Positions 1 to 10,553 of a DNA stretch of 34,117 bases are shown piece after piece (position 1 is the stretch's first letter; each line of letters starts with the position of its first letter). Source of the DNA: VBDM01 sp041496705 (GTDB taxonomy: Bacteria > Pseudomonadota > Gammaproteobacteria > Burkholderiales > SG8-39). The notes beneath the pieces were generated by a model. The model was not told the origin of the DNA. It ran no database searches and was given only the letters and a program-made list of their open reading frames with translations. The stretch lies in contig JBGQFD010000028.1 in the NCBI GenBank assembly GCA_041496705.1, positions 1-34,117 on the forward strand, read 5' to 3'. The translations under genes were made by a program, and so were the position numbers.

Positions 1-33
1 CGCCGCTTGACGATGCGACGCTGTTTCTAGCCC

Positions 34-441
34 ATGCAGAATTCCTACGGCATCAAGATCCCGTTTACCGAACATCTCGGCGTGCGGCTGGTCGAGATGA
101 CCGAGGAACACGCAGTGGTATCGCTGCACAAGCGCCCGGAGCTCCTGAACAGCTGGGGCGCCACCCACGGCGGGGTCATCATGACGATGCTCGATCTCGT
201 GATGAGCTGGGCGGTACGCGGGCACTACGGCGTGGTCGGCGGGGTGCTGACCATCGACCTCTCCGTCGGCTTCATGAAAGGCAGCTTCGGCGACAAGGTG
301 ACGGCCGAAGGCAAGGTTCTCCACGGCGGGAAATCGACCGCGTTCTGCGAGGCCGAGGCGCGCGACGACAAGGGCGAACTGCTCGCCAAGGCGATCGGCA
401 CTTTCAAGCTGCTCGCGGACAGGGAGAAGAAAGCTAGCTAG
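34..441 (+). CDS. PaaI-family hotdog thioesterase
   Basis: A 135-residue single hotdog domain, the normal length for PaaI/YdiI-type acyl-CoA thioesterases, which hydrolyse small or aromatic acyl-CoA esters in the cytoplasm. The family signature is clear: THGGVIMTMLD at residues 44-54, with the HGG oxyanion turn (45-47) and an acidic residue on the following helix (D54). The end is conserved in style (AIGTFKLL, about 120-127). The ATG at 34 follows a TAG at 28-30 that may close an upstream gene lying outside the window. No clear Shine-Dalgarno sequence precedes it, so it may be translated by coupling. It converges on the minus-strand cyclic di-GMP gene. The substrate cannot be told from sequence. 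Confidence 0.88.
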   Translation: MQNSYGIKIPFTEHLGVRLVEMTEEHAVVSLHKRPELLNSWGATHGGVIMTMLDLVMSWAVRGHYGVVGGVLTIDLSVGFMKGSFGDKVTAEGKVLHGGKSTAFCEAEARDDKGELLAKAIGTFKLLADREKKAS

Positions 442-444
442 CTT
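431..444. repeat. Perfect 14-bp palindrome at a convergent gene junction
   Basis: AAGCTAGCTAGCTT equals its own reverse complement. It overlaps the stop codon of the thioesterase and sits between two converging genes. There is no run of T on either side, so it is not a convincing intrinsic terminator. It could form a small hairpin at both transcript ends or be chance. Confidence 0.35.
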
Positions 445-485
445 CCTTCGTCTTGCCGCTCCAGTATCGCGGGTGATGAATCCCG

Positions 486-3338
486 TCAGGCGTGCCGCAG
501 GACGGCCTTGCCGCCGGAATCAACGGTGCCCCGGAGCAACCGCTGGAATTCGTCTTCCGGCAAAGGCCTGCTGAAATAGTAGCCCTGCATTTCGTCGCAT
601 CCCAGTTCGCGCAGGAAGCGCAGCTGCTCCTCGGTCTCCACGCCCTCGGCGATCACCCTGAGCCTCAGGCTGTGCGCCATCGCGATGACCGCCCGGGTGA
701 TCGCGGCGTCGTCGACGTTTCCGGGAAGGTCCTGGATGAAGATACGGTCGATCTTGACGGTGTCCAGCGGGAAACGCTTCAGGTAGTTCAGGGACGAATA
801 GCCGGTGCCGAAATCGTCGATCGAAAGACGAATTCCCATCTCCTTGAGGCCGGAGAGGAGCTTCACCGCGTGCTCCGTATTGCGCATCACCATGCTCTCG
901 GTGATCTCGAACTCCAGCGAAGCCGGGTCGAGTTTGGTGTCGCGCAGCGTACGCGCCACGTCCTCAAGCAGGTTTTCGTGCGTGAACTGGCGTGCCGACA
1001 GGTTTACCGCGACAGCCAGGCGCGGCAGCCCCTGGTCCAGCCAGGCCTTGTTTTGCAGGCAGGCGGTCTTCAACACCCACTCGCCGATCGGAACGATCAG
1101 CCCGGTTTCCTCGGCCAGCGGTATGAACTGCGCCGGCGGGACCAGCGCCCGGCCCGACTGCTGCCAGCGCAGGAGCGCCTCCACCCCGGTGATACGCCCG
1201 CTGCGGATGTCGACCTTGGGCTGGTAGTGGAGGCGGAACTCGTCACGCGCCAGGGCATGGCGCAGGTCCGACTCGAGCGCGAGACGCTCCAGCGTGTGTA
1301 CGTTCATCTGGGTCGAATAGAACTGATAGTTGTTCCTGCCCTGTTCCTTGGCGCGGTACATCGCGATGTCCGCGTTCTTCATCAGGCCCTGCGCGTCCTC
1401 GCTGTCCCCGGGGTAGGTGCTGATGCCGATGCTCGCGGTGAGGTGGTATTCGCCCGCGTCGAGCGGGATCGGCTGGACGACGGCGGCCAGGATTTTCTTC
1501 GCCACTTCCGCGACGCTCTCCGGCCTAGGCAGTTCCTCGATCAGCACGACGAATTCATCACCGCCGAGGCGGCACACGGCATCGGTCTCACGCAGGCACC
1601 CGCGCAGGCGGTCGGCGATCACCCTGAGCGCGCGGTCACCGGCTTCGTGGCCAAGGGTATCGTTGATTTTCTTGAAATCGTCGAGATCGATGAACAGGAT
1701 CGCCAGGGCCTTCGCGTTGCGCTGCGCCTGGGCAATCGCGTGGCCGACGCGCTGATGGAACATGGTGCGGTTGGGCAGCCCGGTAAGCTCGTCGTACTGC
1801 GCGAGATGCAACGCGCGCGCCTCGGCCCGCTTGCGCTCGGTGATGTCGATGATCGTGCCGATCAGTCCGGCAACGCTGCCGTCGGCGCGAGTAAATGTGG
1901 CCTTGTAGTAGATCGCTTCGTGCTGCTGCCCATCAGGGGTCGTGATCGACGTCTCGTACACCTGGCTTCCCGGACGCGCCCACAGATCCTGGTCCATTGC
2001 GTGCAGCCGATCAGCGACCTCCACGTTTCCGGGGTAGAGATCGTGCACGGTCTTGCCCAGAAAAGCTTCACGCGGGGTGGCGAAATAGGCTTCCCACGCC
2101 TTGTTGACGCCCAGGTAGCGGCCATTGGTGCTCTTGAAAAAAATCGGGGTCGGCAAGGCCTCGATCAGCTGCTGGGTCATGCGCTGCGCTTCGGCGAGGC
2201 TGGACTCGCTCATGCGCAGATCCTCGGTGATGCGATCCGCGAGCTCGACTGCCCGGCGGCCGGTCGTGGCGAGGGAACGGATCAGACCGGACAGAAGCAT
2301 GCTGATGGTGACACCGCCCGCCAGGATGATCCACGGCAGCCAGCGTTCCAAGGAAGCGCCATTTTCCGGGCGCGCGCTGAAATACAGGTTCCAGCGGCGC
2401 CCGCCTATGTCGAGGTCCGAAACGGTCCGCAGGGCCGCCGCCTCACTGGCGGCAAAGGGGACCAAGGGCGCCGCGGGATTGTGCAGGCGATCGCTGTCGA
2501 ACATCAGGTTCTCGGAATCGGGCTGCTGCAATCCCTTCGGATTGTCCAGGAAACCCGCATCGTGGATCTGGACATGGTTTTTCTGCAGGAACGGCCCGCT
2601 CAAGGCCCCGCGCATCAAGTCGATCACGATAAACGACGCGCTCACCACCCCGGTGAATGCCTCGCGGCGCTGCGCCACCGTGGCCGGTGGCGCGTCCCTG
2701 CGATGATAGATGGCCAGACGCATCGCGAACCCGGGATGTCTGCTCGGGTCGTACGCCAGAGCGATGGCGCCGGATGCCGTGAGCTGCCCGGAATCGCGAG
2801 TACGGTTGAGCGCCGCGAGGCGCACGGGGTCGCCGCTGAGATCTAGCCCAAGCGCGGCTTCGTTTCCTGCCATCGGTTCGACGTACTGGACGATCACGTA
2901 TTCAGGCCTGTCCCCCGGCGGATTGATCGCAAACTTGGGATATCCACGGGATTCGACACTGGTGTCGGCACGCACCATGGCTTCGAAGGCAGGCCTCTGC
3001 GCGGCGGTGACTCTCCGGCTGTAATGAATCACCTGGATGCCGGGATAGCGGTGATTCAGATCGAGATTCTCGATATAGCGCCTGAATTCGTCCCGGCCGA
3101 CGGCATTTTCGGCGAAGAACAGGCCCCTTATGCCCAGCAGCAGGTCGGAGTATGCGCGAACTCGTGATGCGATCGCGTCCTGGGCATCGCCGACGTCGGC
3201 TTCGAACGTCAGCCGGGCCTCGCGTGCCACCTGTCCCGCCACCAGGTACGCCGCTGCGGCCGACAGGGCGACGCCTATGGCAAGCACCGCCAACGAAGCC
3301 GATGCGTGCCGGTAGATGACGGCTAGTCTGGGCTGCAT
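486..3338 (-). CDS. CHASE-PAS-GGDEF-EAL cyclic di-GMP signalling protein
   Basis: A 950-residue inner-membrane sensor that should make and degrade cyclic di-GMP. Order: TM helix about 13-35; periplasmic CHASE domain about 40-320, with family-like text such as NHRYPGIQVIHYSRRV (95-110); TM helix about 333-353; PAS about 385-500; GGDEF about 515-675; EAL about 685-935. The GGDEF motif is intact at 592-596. An RxxD inhibitory site (RETD, 583-586) lies five residues before it, so product feedback is likely. The EAL half keeps E720 of the EALLRW motif, N779, E811, D841/D842 (DDFGTGYSS), K862 and E898, so it also looks active. ATG at 3338 is preceded by GGGAG with a short spacer. It stands alone between converging and co-oriented neighbours. 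The CHASE ligand is unknown. Confidence 0.93.
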   Translation of the reverse strand: MQPRLAVIYRHASASLAVLAIGVALSAAAAYLVAGQVAREARLTFEADVGDAQDAIASRVRAYSDLLLGIRGLFFAENAVGRDEFRRYIENLDLNHRYPGIQVIHYSRRVTAAQRPAFEAMVRADTSVESRGYPKFAINPPGDRPEYVIVQYVEPMAGNEAALGLDLSGDPVRLAALNRTRDSGQLTASGAIALAYDPSRHPGFAMRLAIYHRRDAPPATVAQRREAFTGVVSASFIVIDLMRGALSGPFLQKNHVQIHDAGFLDNPKGLQQPDSENLMFDSDRLHNPAAPLVPFAASEAAALRTVSDLDIGGRRWNLYFSARPENGASLERWLPWIILAGGVTISMLLSGLIRSLATTGRRAVELADRITEDLRMSESSLAEAQRMTQQLIEALPTPIFFKSTNGRYLGVNKAWEAYFATPREAFLGKTVHDLYPGNVEVADRLHAMDQDLWARPGSQVYETSITTPDGQQHEAIYYKATFTRADGSVAGLIGTIIDITERKRAEARALHLAQYDELTGLPNRTMFHQRVGHAIAQAQRNAKALAILFIDLDDFKKINDTLGHEAGDRALRVIADRLRGCLRETDAVCRLGGDEFVVLIEELPRPESVAEVAKKILAAVVQPIPLDAGEYHLTASIGISTYPGDSEDAQGLMKNADIAMYRAKEQGRNNYQFYSTQMNVHTLERLALESDLRHALARDEFRLHYQPKVDIRSGRITGVEALLRWQQSGRALVPPAQFIPLAEETGLIVPIGEWVLKTACLQNKAWLDQGLPRLAVAVNLSARQFTHENLLEDVARTLRDTKLDPASLEFEITESMVMRNTEHAVKLLSGLKEMGIRLSIDDFGTGYSSLNYLKRFPLDTVKIDRIFIQDLPGNVDDAAITRAVIAMAHSLRLRVIAEGVETEEQLRFLRELGCDEMQGYYFSRPLPEDEFQRLLRGTVDSGGKAVLRHA

Positions 3339-3462
3339 GTCACTCCCGCCGCGCGAATTCCATCAGTCCGCCGCGATCTTCCACGGCAACCGGATCGCTC
3401 CAGAGCGAAGCCTCATGTCCAAAGGCGCCCGCGCCGTCATGGAACAGGCATTGTAGTCGGCT

Positions 3463-4239
3463 TTACTCGACCTTCGGCGCGAGCAGCATCTCCCCGCCCC
3501 CCAGTATCAGCCGGTTCCACACCGGCGTGACGACGATCTCGTTCACGCACACGTGCGCCGGCGACTCGGCGACGAAGCGCACCACGCGCCCGAGGTCCTC
3601 CATCTTCAGCATCTTCGCCTGATCTTCCGGCGAGGGCGGCTTGGGGCGAGCGCGCTGCATCGGCGTCACCGTCTCCCCCGGATGGATCACGCAGCCGCGG
3701 ATGCCGTGCAGGCCTTCCTCGATGTTGAGCTGGTGGGTCATGGTGGTGAGCGCCTGCTTGGTGGCGTTGTACGCCGCGCCACCGAGGTAGCCCTGGTAGC
3801 GCGCGAACCAGGAGCCGATGTTGATGACCAGGCCGTAGCGGCACGCGCGCATCGACGGCAGCACCGCGAGCATGGCGTAGAGCGCGCCATTCAGGTTGAT
3901 GCCGACGACGCGGTCCCATTCGGCGGCGTCGAGGTCCTTGAAGAAGCGCTTCGGGATGTTGACGCCGGCGCAGTTCACCAGGATGTCCACCCGGCCGTGG
4001 CGCGCGAGGATCGCCTCGGCGGCACGTTTCACGGACTCCTTGTCGGCGACGTCTGCGGCCTGCGATTCTCCGCGGCCACTCGCCTGCTCAACCAGCGCTA
4101 CGCTCTCGGCGAGCGCCTGCGTCCTGCGGCCCGAAACGATGACGGTCGCTCCCGCTTTCGCCAACTCGACCGCCGCGGCCTGGCCGATGCCGCTGCCGCC
4201 TCCGGTGATCCAGGCGATTTTTCCGCTCAACGCTGCCAT
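3463..4239 (-). CDS. Short-chain dehydrogenase/reductase (SDR)
   Basis: A 258-residue classical SDR. The Rossmann motif TGGGSGIG is at 12-19, NCAG at 89-92, catalytic S143, and the YxxxK pair Y157/K161 (YNATK). GRR at 37-39 after beta-2 suggests NADP preference, by family rules. The ATG at 4239 has AAGGA seven bases upstream. The C-terminal half (HPGETVTP, then VNEIVVTPVWN) resembles the YdfG/serine-dehydrogenase-like SDR group that acts on small hydroxy acids or alcohols, but the substrate is not certain. The gene follows the M48 peptidase by 44 bases on the same strand, with no evident functional link. Confidence 0.88.
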   Translation of the reverse strand: MAALSGKIAWITGGGSGIGQAAAVELAKAGATVIVSGRRTQALAESVALVEQASGRGESQAADVADKESVKRAAEAILARHGRVDILVNCAGVNIPKRFFKDLDAAEWDRVVGINLNGALYAMLAVLPSMRACRYGLVINIGSWFARYQGYLGGAAYNATKQALTTMTHQLNIEEGLHGIRGCVIHPGETVTPMQRARPKPPSPEDQAKMLKMEDLGRVVRFVAESPAHVCVNEIVVTPVWNRLILGGGEMLLAPKVE

Positions 4240-4283
4240 ATGCCATCCTTCATTCGAGAATTTTCATTGGGAGCTTGCGCCGA

Positions 4284-6254
<1,971 letters not shown>

Positions 6255-6284
6255 GGCGCGCGCCGCGCCCGCCACGGGGGCGCG

Positions 6285-6881
6285 TTAGCTGAAGGATACC
6301 TTGACGGGCTTGCGCTCCTCGGGGGATTCCGTGGCCGCGAGCAGCGTCGCGTCCTTGAACCCGCCGAAGCCGGCGACGAAGTTGTCGGGAAAGCTCTCGA
6401 TGGCGGTGTTGTAGCTCATCACCGCGTCGTTGTACGCCTGGCGCGCGAAGGAGATCTTGTTCTCGGTGCTGGTGAGCTCCTCGGAGACCTGCATCATGGT
6501 CTGGTTCGCCTTCAGGTCCGGGTAGGACTCCGACAGCGCGAACAGCCGGCCGAGCGCGCCCGACAGGCCGGCTTCGGCGGTGGAGAGCTGCTGCATCGCG
6601 GCGGCGTCCGCCGGGTTGGCGGCGGCGCGCTGGTTGGCGCTCTGCGCACCGTTGCGCGCGGCGATCACCGCCTCCAGCGTCTCGCGTTCGTGCTTGATGT
6701 AGCCCTTGGCCGTCTCGACCAGGTTCGGGATCAGGTCGTAGCGGCGCTTCAGTTGCACGTCGATCTGCGCGAAAGCGTTCTTGAAGCGGTTGCGCAGCGC
6801 CACCAGCCCGTTGTAGATCGCGATCAGCCAGGCCACCGCCGCGACCACCACGCCCACCACGATCCAAAGGCCCCAGCTCAT
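6285..6881 (-). CDS. lemA: LemA family protein
   Basis: 198 residues, the usual LemA length. It has one N-terminal TM helix (about 3-23) with a short external end, then the family signature: YNGLVALRNRFKNAF from 23, followed by QIDVQLKRRYDLIPNLVE around residues 39-56. The rest is a long helical bundle. The ATG at 6881 is set by GGGGGA four bases upstream; the open frame extends further up, but that part overlaps the RDD gene. It is flanked by the RDD gene and the M48 peptidase on the same strand, so the three probably form one envelope-related operon. LemA proteins have no settled biochemical role. Confidence 0.92.
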   Translation of the reverse strand: MSWGLWIVVGVVVAAVAWLIAIYNGLVALRNRFKNAFAQIDVQLKRRYDLIPNLVETAKGYIKHERETLEAVIAARNGAQSANQRAAANPADAAAMQQLSTAEAGLSGALGRLFALSESYPDLKANQTMMQVSEELTSTENKISFARQAYNDAVMSYNTAIESFPDNFVAGFGGFKDATLLAATESPEERKPVKVSFS

Positions 6882-6922
6882 GTCGTCCCCCGTGCGGCAC
6901 AGCGACGCGCGTCGCGTCGCTT

Positions 6923-7369
6923 TCAGTCTTCCTCGTCCCGGATCACCAGCGTTCCCGCGAGTTTGTCGTGCCAGCCTTGCTTGCGCTTGTCGAAGGCGAT
7001 CCAGAGAAACCCGAGGCACAAAGGAATCGTGGAAACGAAGTAGGCGAAGTACCGGCCGATCAGTTTCCCCGTGGAAGGCGCGCCCAGGGTGTTCGCATCG
7101 ACGATCTTCGCAGAGACCAGCATCTTTCCCGGTGTCGCGCCGCGATAACGCCAGAGCACGATGATGGCAACCACGAGCAGGCCGTTCATGAGCCAATCGA
7201 ATGCCCACGTCTTCCCCGCCGCATTGAGCTGCAGGTATTGCGTGCCATAAACCGCCAAGGCGATCGGCACGACCACGGCTATCATCACCAGCGAATCGAT
7301 GAGCGTGGCGAACACGCGCTTCCAGAATCCGACGTACTCGGGCTTCGCCTGCGCCGCGGCGTCAGCCAT
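6923..7369 (-). CDS. RDD family membrane protein
   Basis: 148 residues. The N-terminal RDD signature FWKRVFATLIDSL puts Arg at 18 and Asp at 25. It has about three membrane helices: 22-42, 60-75, and 105-125 (FAYFVSTIPLCLGFLWIAF). The motif YRGATPGKMLVSAKIVD, common to the family, lies between the second and third helices, and the end has the usual DKRKQGWHDKLAGT. The ATG at 7369 has an excellent GGGAGG five bases upstream. It is the first gene of the RDD-lemA-M48 set. RDD proteins are often transport or envelope accessory proteins; no specific function can be assigned. Confidence 0.88.
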   Translation of the reverse strand: MADAAAQAKPEYVGFWKRVFATLIDSLVMIAVVVPIALAVYGTQYLQLNAAGKTWAFDWLMNGLLVVAIIVLWRYRGATPGKMLVSAKIVDANTLGAPSTGKLIGRYFAYFVSTIPLCLGFLWIAFDKRKQGWHDKLAGTLVIRDEED

Positions 7370-7489
7370 GCGGGCCTCCCTTTAGTGATTTCCCGATGCA
7401 TGGTAGCCCGACACTTGTTGCGGGCGCAACATCGCAAGCATCAGGGGGTGCAGCGCACGCGAAGCGCTGCGGCGCGAGGAGCGCGCCAG

Positions 7490-7999
7490 TCAGGGCGACA
7501 CCACCGTGCCGTCGGGCAGCACCTGCATCCAGGGGGACGGGCAGCTCGCGACGTTGGGATAGTAGTCGCGGTAGTCAGGGCAGTAGTAGTGGATGTTCGA
7601 ACTCTGCTCTATGTACGCCGGTGGCTCCGAGTAAACCGGCGCGGGGACCGCGGGAGGAAAGTAGGGATAATACGGATAGTAGGGATAGCCGTAGAACGGC
7701 GCGGCAACGATCACCGTTCCGCCCCCGTGATGCCGGTGAAAGAACGGTGGTTGCCCGATGAAAACCGGCCCGGGTCGCACGCCGGCGACCGGTCCCGGGC
7801 GCACGGGGACGACCGGTCCCGGGCGCGGTCTCGGGTGCGTGCCGACCACCGGACCGGAATGGACGACGCCCATGCCCGGCTGGCCGCCATGAGATCCACC
7901 GTGAGATCCTCCCGAGCGGCCGCCGCCGTTGCGCGCGAGCACGGCGTCCGCGCCCACCCACAGGGCCAGTCCGACGAGCAGCGCGATCGAGCGTTTCAT
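7490..7999 (-). CDS. Exported Pro/His/Tyr-rich protein of unknown function
   Basis: 169 residues. A Sec signal peptide is evident: MKRS, a hydrophobic core LLVGLALWVG, then likely cleavage after ADAVLA near residue 22. The mature part is low complexity: a Gly/Ser/His stretch (GGSHGGSHGG), then Pro-Arg-Pro repeats (GPVVPVRPGPVAGVRPGPV), a His pair region (FFHRHHGG) and a Tyr/Pro tract (YPYYPYYPYFPP). The C-terminal 40 residues contain two Cys and read like a conserved tail (YYCPDYRDYYPNVASCPSPW) seen in many exported proteobacterial proteins of this type. The ATG at 7999 has AGGAGG five bases upstream. It is probably periplasmic or outer-membrane associated. The function is unknown. Confidence 0.82.
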   Translation of the reverse strand: MKRSIALLVGLALWVGADAVLARNGGGRSGGSHGGSHGGQPGMGVVHSGPVVGTHPRPRPGPVVPVRPGPVAGVRPGPVFIGQPPFFHRHHGGGTVIVAAPFYGYPYYPYYPYFPPAVPAPVYSEPPAYIEQSSNIHYYCPDYRDYYPNVASCPSPWMQVLPDGTVVSP

Positions 8000-8102
8000 C
8001 CTAGCCTCCTTGCGACCGGAACCTGGAACGGTTTCAGGCTCTGCGCAAAAGTCTAACGCCGGCGCGACGCGCGACGTTGACCTTTTACACAACGTTACAC
8101 GT

Positions 8103-8678
8103 TCAGCAATCCGGCTCGCCGGGACGCGGACGCGGCCGGGGGATGAAGCCGAACCGCGCGGGAACGTCGGCCACACGAATGCCCGTGAGCGGCACGCTGT
8201 TGCCCTGCAGCAAGAATTGCGCGGGCGCGCCCTGCGAGACGCGTTCGACGATCGCCGCGAAATCGCCGAGGCGCTCGAGCAAGGCCGGCAGGTCGCGATC
8301 GAGAACCGCTCCGACTCCCAACTCGGTGTGCAGCAACAGCGCGCCGGCATCGTCGAGATACGCGGCATCGACACTGCGGGTGATTGCGCCGGTGTGAGCG
8401 AGAAACCCGACCCCGGAGTCCTCCAGCCGGTAGACCCACGGCGTGTAGTCCAGGGAAACGTAGACGCGCTGCGGGCCGTTCTGGAAATACCAGCGGCCCA
8501 CGTCGTCGGCCGCGTAGTTCCTGCCGATGAACTCGCCCAGCGCCACGTTGGCGATGCGCTCGAAGCCGCCCGCCGCCGACTTGATCCGCCAGCCTCCCCT
8601 GCGGTCGAGCGCGAGCCAGCCGTACACTGCCGGCACGGCCGGCCACTTCGCCATCGAGCGGAGCACTATCTCGTCCAC
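8103..8678 (-). CDS. Conserved hypothetical protein, DUF2946-like in beta-proteobacteria
   Basis: 191 residues from a GTG at 8678, chosen because AGAGGA lies about six bases upstream and relatives start a few residues before the motif MAKWPAVPAVYGWLALDRRG. Other landmarks are FIGRNYAADDVGRWYFQNGP and QRVYVSLDYTPW. I recognise this as a small soluble family common next to metabolic genes in Burkholderiales. I am unsure of the exact DUF number, and no function is known. There is no signal peptide and no membrane helix. It is divergent from the thioesterase at 8728, with only 49 bases between them, so the two may share a control region. Confidence 0.75.
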   Translation of the reverse strand: MDEIVLRSMAKWPAVPAVYGWLALDRRGGWRIKSAAGGFERIANVALGEFIGRNYAADDVGRWYFQNGPQRVYVSLDYTPWVYRLEDSGVGFLAHTGAITRSVDAAYLDDAGALLLHTELGVGAVLDRDLPALLERLGDFAAIVERVSQGAPAQFLLQGNSVPLTGIRVADVPARFGFIPRPRPRPGEPDC

Positions 8679-8727
8679 GATTTTCCTCTGGTATCCTCGA
8701 AGTCTAATCCAGGAACGCGAGCGCGAA

Positions 8728-9177
8728 ATGAACCGGGGGGACTTCACCTTCATCCACAGCCTGCGCGTGCGCTGGGCCGAAGTCGACCGGCAGAACGTGG
8801 TGTTCAACGGCCACTACTTCCTCTACTTCGACGTCGCGATCGGCGAGTATTGGCGGGCGATCGGTTTCCGTTACCCCGAGGACATCGTCGAGCGCTTCGG
8901 CACCGACATCTACGCGGTCAAGGCGAGCGCCGAATACCATGGCTCGGCGACCTACGACGAGTTGATCGACGTGGGCTGCCGCGCCGCGCGCCTTGGCCGC
9001 TCTTCGCTGCAGTTCGTCTTCGGCATCTGGCGCGGCGCGGAGCATCTCACCAGCGGCGAACTCGTCTACGTGAACGCCGATCCCACGACCAGGAAATCCG
9101 CCCCCTGGCCCGAGCCGCTCAGACAGGCGATCCTGAAATACGAGCGGCTTGCACCCGCCACCGACGCGAAGCCATGA
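8728..9177 (+). CDS. 4HBT/YbgC-type acyl-CoA thioesterase
   Basis: 149 residues with a single hotdog fold of the 4-hydroxybenzoyl-CoA thioesterase class. The signature is RWAEVDRQNVVFNGHYFLYFD (15-35), in which D20 matches the catalytic Asp. The rest follows the usual length and pattern (YHGSATYDELIDV, then GRSSLQFVFGI). The open frame extends further up, but ATG 8728 matches the family start, with AGGAA at 8711-8715. It overlaps the next gene by four bases (ATGA), so the two are translated together. It probably releases an acyl group from CoA in the same pathway as the MaoC protein. The substrate is unknown. Confidence 0.87.
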   Translation: MNRGDFTFIHSLRVRWAEVDRQNVVFNGHYFLYFDVAIGEYWRAIGFRYPEDIVERFGTDIYAVKASAEYHGSATYDELIDVGCRAARLGRSSLQFVFGIWRGAEHLTSGELVYVNADPTTRKSAPWPEPLRQAILKYERLAPATDAKP

Positions 9178-9638
9178 GCGGGAAAGCGATCAAGTACTGG
9201 TTCGAGGATTTTCCCGTCGGCATGGCGGTGGAAATCCCCGGACCGACACTCACCCGCGAGTCGATCGTCGAGTTCGCCGGCCGCTACGATCCGCAGCCGT
9301 TCCATACCGACGAGGCGACGGCGAAGACGTCTGCGTTCGGTGGGCTCATCGCCAGCGGCTGGCACACGGTGAGCCTCGCCATGCGCATGATTTGCGACGC
9401 TTACCTGCTCGACGCGGCGAGCCTCGGCTCCCCGGGTGTCAACCAGGTGCGCTGGCTGAAGCCGGTGCGCCCGGGCGACACGCTCCGGCTGCGCATGTCC
9501 GTGCTCGAGGCCAGGCGCTCCGTGAGCAAGCCCGATCGCGGCACGGTACTGCACCGTTGGGAGGTGTTCAACCAGAAGGACGAAATCGTCATGAGCATGG
9601 AAGGCTACGGAATGTTCAGGCGACGACCTGCCGCCTGA
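9174..9638 (+). CDS. MaoC-family (R)-hydratase
   Basis: 154 residues, a single MaoC-like hotdog domain. The hydratase motif is visible as FAGRYDPQPFHTDE (34-47), giving the D39/H44 catalytic dyad known from (R)-specific enoyl-CoA hydratases, followed by AFGGLIASGWHT. The C-terminal strand reads NQKDEIVMSMEGYGMF, typical of the family. The start is the ATG inside the ATGA overlap with the thioesterase upstream. The pair may act together on an acyl-CoA intermediate, for example in branched or aromatic acid breakdown, but nothing in the sequence fixes the substrate. It converges on the methyltransferase gene. Confidence 0.88.
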   Translation: MSGKAIKYWFEDFPVGMAVEIPGPTLTRESIVEFAGRYDPQPFHTDEATAKTSAFGGLIASGWHTVSLAMRMICDAYLLDAASLGSPGVNQVRWLKPVRPGDTLRLRMSVLEARRSVSKPDRGTVLHRWEVFNQKDEIVMSMEGYGMFRRRPAA

Positions 9639-9674
9639 GATTCTCCGGGAAGGAGCACGACCGACCTTTCGGAC

Positions 9675-10553
9675 TTAAGGCAGGCGATACACGAGCAGCC
9701 GATAGGTCTTGTAGCGCTCGAATACTTCCCTGCTGCGATAGCCCGAAAAATACTTGTAGTTCACCTTCTCGAGCTTCTTCCTGAAGACCTTCGTCGCCAG
9801 CTTCATGAGCAGCGGATACCGGCCCTCCAGGTAGCGCCCCAGCGTGAGCGCGGCCGGCTTCAGCCGATGCATCAGCACGTCGTTCACCAGCGTCATGTTG
9901 GGGCTGACGCGCGAGGTGATGTCTTCGTCCTTGACGGCCACGAAGGGCGTGTTCTGCATCGCCGCGTAGAACTCGCTCAAGGGGTGGCCGCCGCCGAAAC
10001 TGCGGTCTCCGGAAGCGCCGTCGCCGAGCGCCTCGGTCTTGAAGAAATCGCAGATCACGAGCAGCCCGCCAGGCCTGAGGATTTCCTGCAACCTGGGCAG
10101 GGAGGCGGCGGGCGGGATGTACTGGAAGCTCTCGCTGAACAGCGCCACGTCGTAGTGCCGGCGGCACTGCTCGAGCGGCAGGTCCTCCAGGCGGCACTCG
10201 AACAGGCGCGATCGATAGCCCGGAAAGCCCGCGAGCCGGGCGCGTACTGCCGCGGCGAGGTCGCGGGCTGGAATGACGCCGTCGGCGCGGTAGCCGCGAT
10301 CGAGCAGCTGGCGCAATAGGTGTCCCGCCCCGCAACCGATGTCGAGCACGCGCACCTCACCCTCGGGCCCCGGCAGCTGCGCGATGAGCATCTCGTTGTA
10401 GCGCTGCTGCGCGACCGCGAGGTTCCCCAGCGTCAGGGCCAAGTCGGCGTCCCACAGACCGTAGTGCAGGTCCTCGACGCCGAGCAACTGCTTGGCCAGC
10501 ACCAGGCCGAGCTCGCGGCTATGCATTTTTTCCACGGAGCCGGGCTGCCTCAT
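9675..10553 (-). CDS. Class I SAM-dependent methyltransferase
   Basis: 292 residues from the ATG at 10553, or 283 from an ATG at 10526 that has GTGGAAAA just before it and gives the natural-looking start MHSRELG. The SAM motif I is VLDIGCGAGH (69-78). Further core elements are YDVALFSESFQYI, motif-III-like LRPGGLLVICDFF, and a variable C-terminal half ending in KYFSGYRSREVFERY. It looks like a small-molecule or lipid methyltransferase of the UbiE/Cfa-like group. The first ATG overlaps the stop of the TctC gene by four bases (ATGA), so it is probably expressed from the same message. The substrate is unknown. Confidence 0.83.
   Translation of the reverse strand: MRQPGSVEKMHSRELGLVLAKQLLGVEDLHYGLWDADLALTLGNLAVAQQRYNEMLIAQLPGPEGEVRVLDIGCGAGHLLRQLLDRGYRADGVIPARDLAAAVRARLAGFPGYRSRLFECRLEDLPLEQCRRHYDVALFSESFQYIPPAASLPRLQEILRPGGLLVICDFFKTEALGDGASGDRSFGGGHPLSEFYAAMQNTPFVAVKDEDITSRVSPNMTLVNDVLMHRLKPAALTLGRYLEGRYPLLMKLATKVFRKKLEKVNYKYFSGYRSREVFERYKTYRLLVYRLP

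Noticed and set aside
492..2846. A 784-codon open frame on the plus strand opposite the cyclic di-GMP gene
   Set aside because: It is a GC-driven antisense frame. The composition is Arg/Asp/Gln/Leu/His-rich without domains, and the minus-strand gene has clear catalytic motifs.
7416..7431. A hairpin TGTTGC-GGGC-GCAACA upstream of the RDD gene
   Set aside because: The stem is only six pairs with no T-run and no similarity to a known operator; chance is likely at this length.
8019..8100. A possible extracytoplasmic-sigma promoter upstream of the Pro/His-rich gene
   Set aside because: An AAC to CGTT spacing resembles some stress promoters, but the match is short and the relevant sigma type is not expected in this group.
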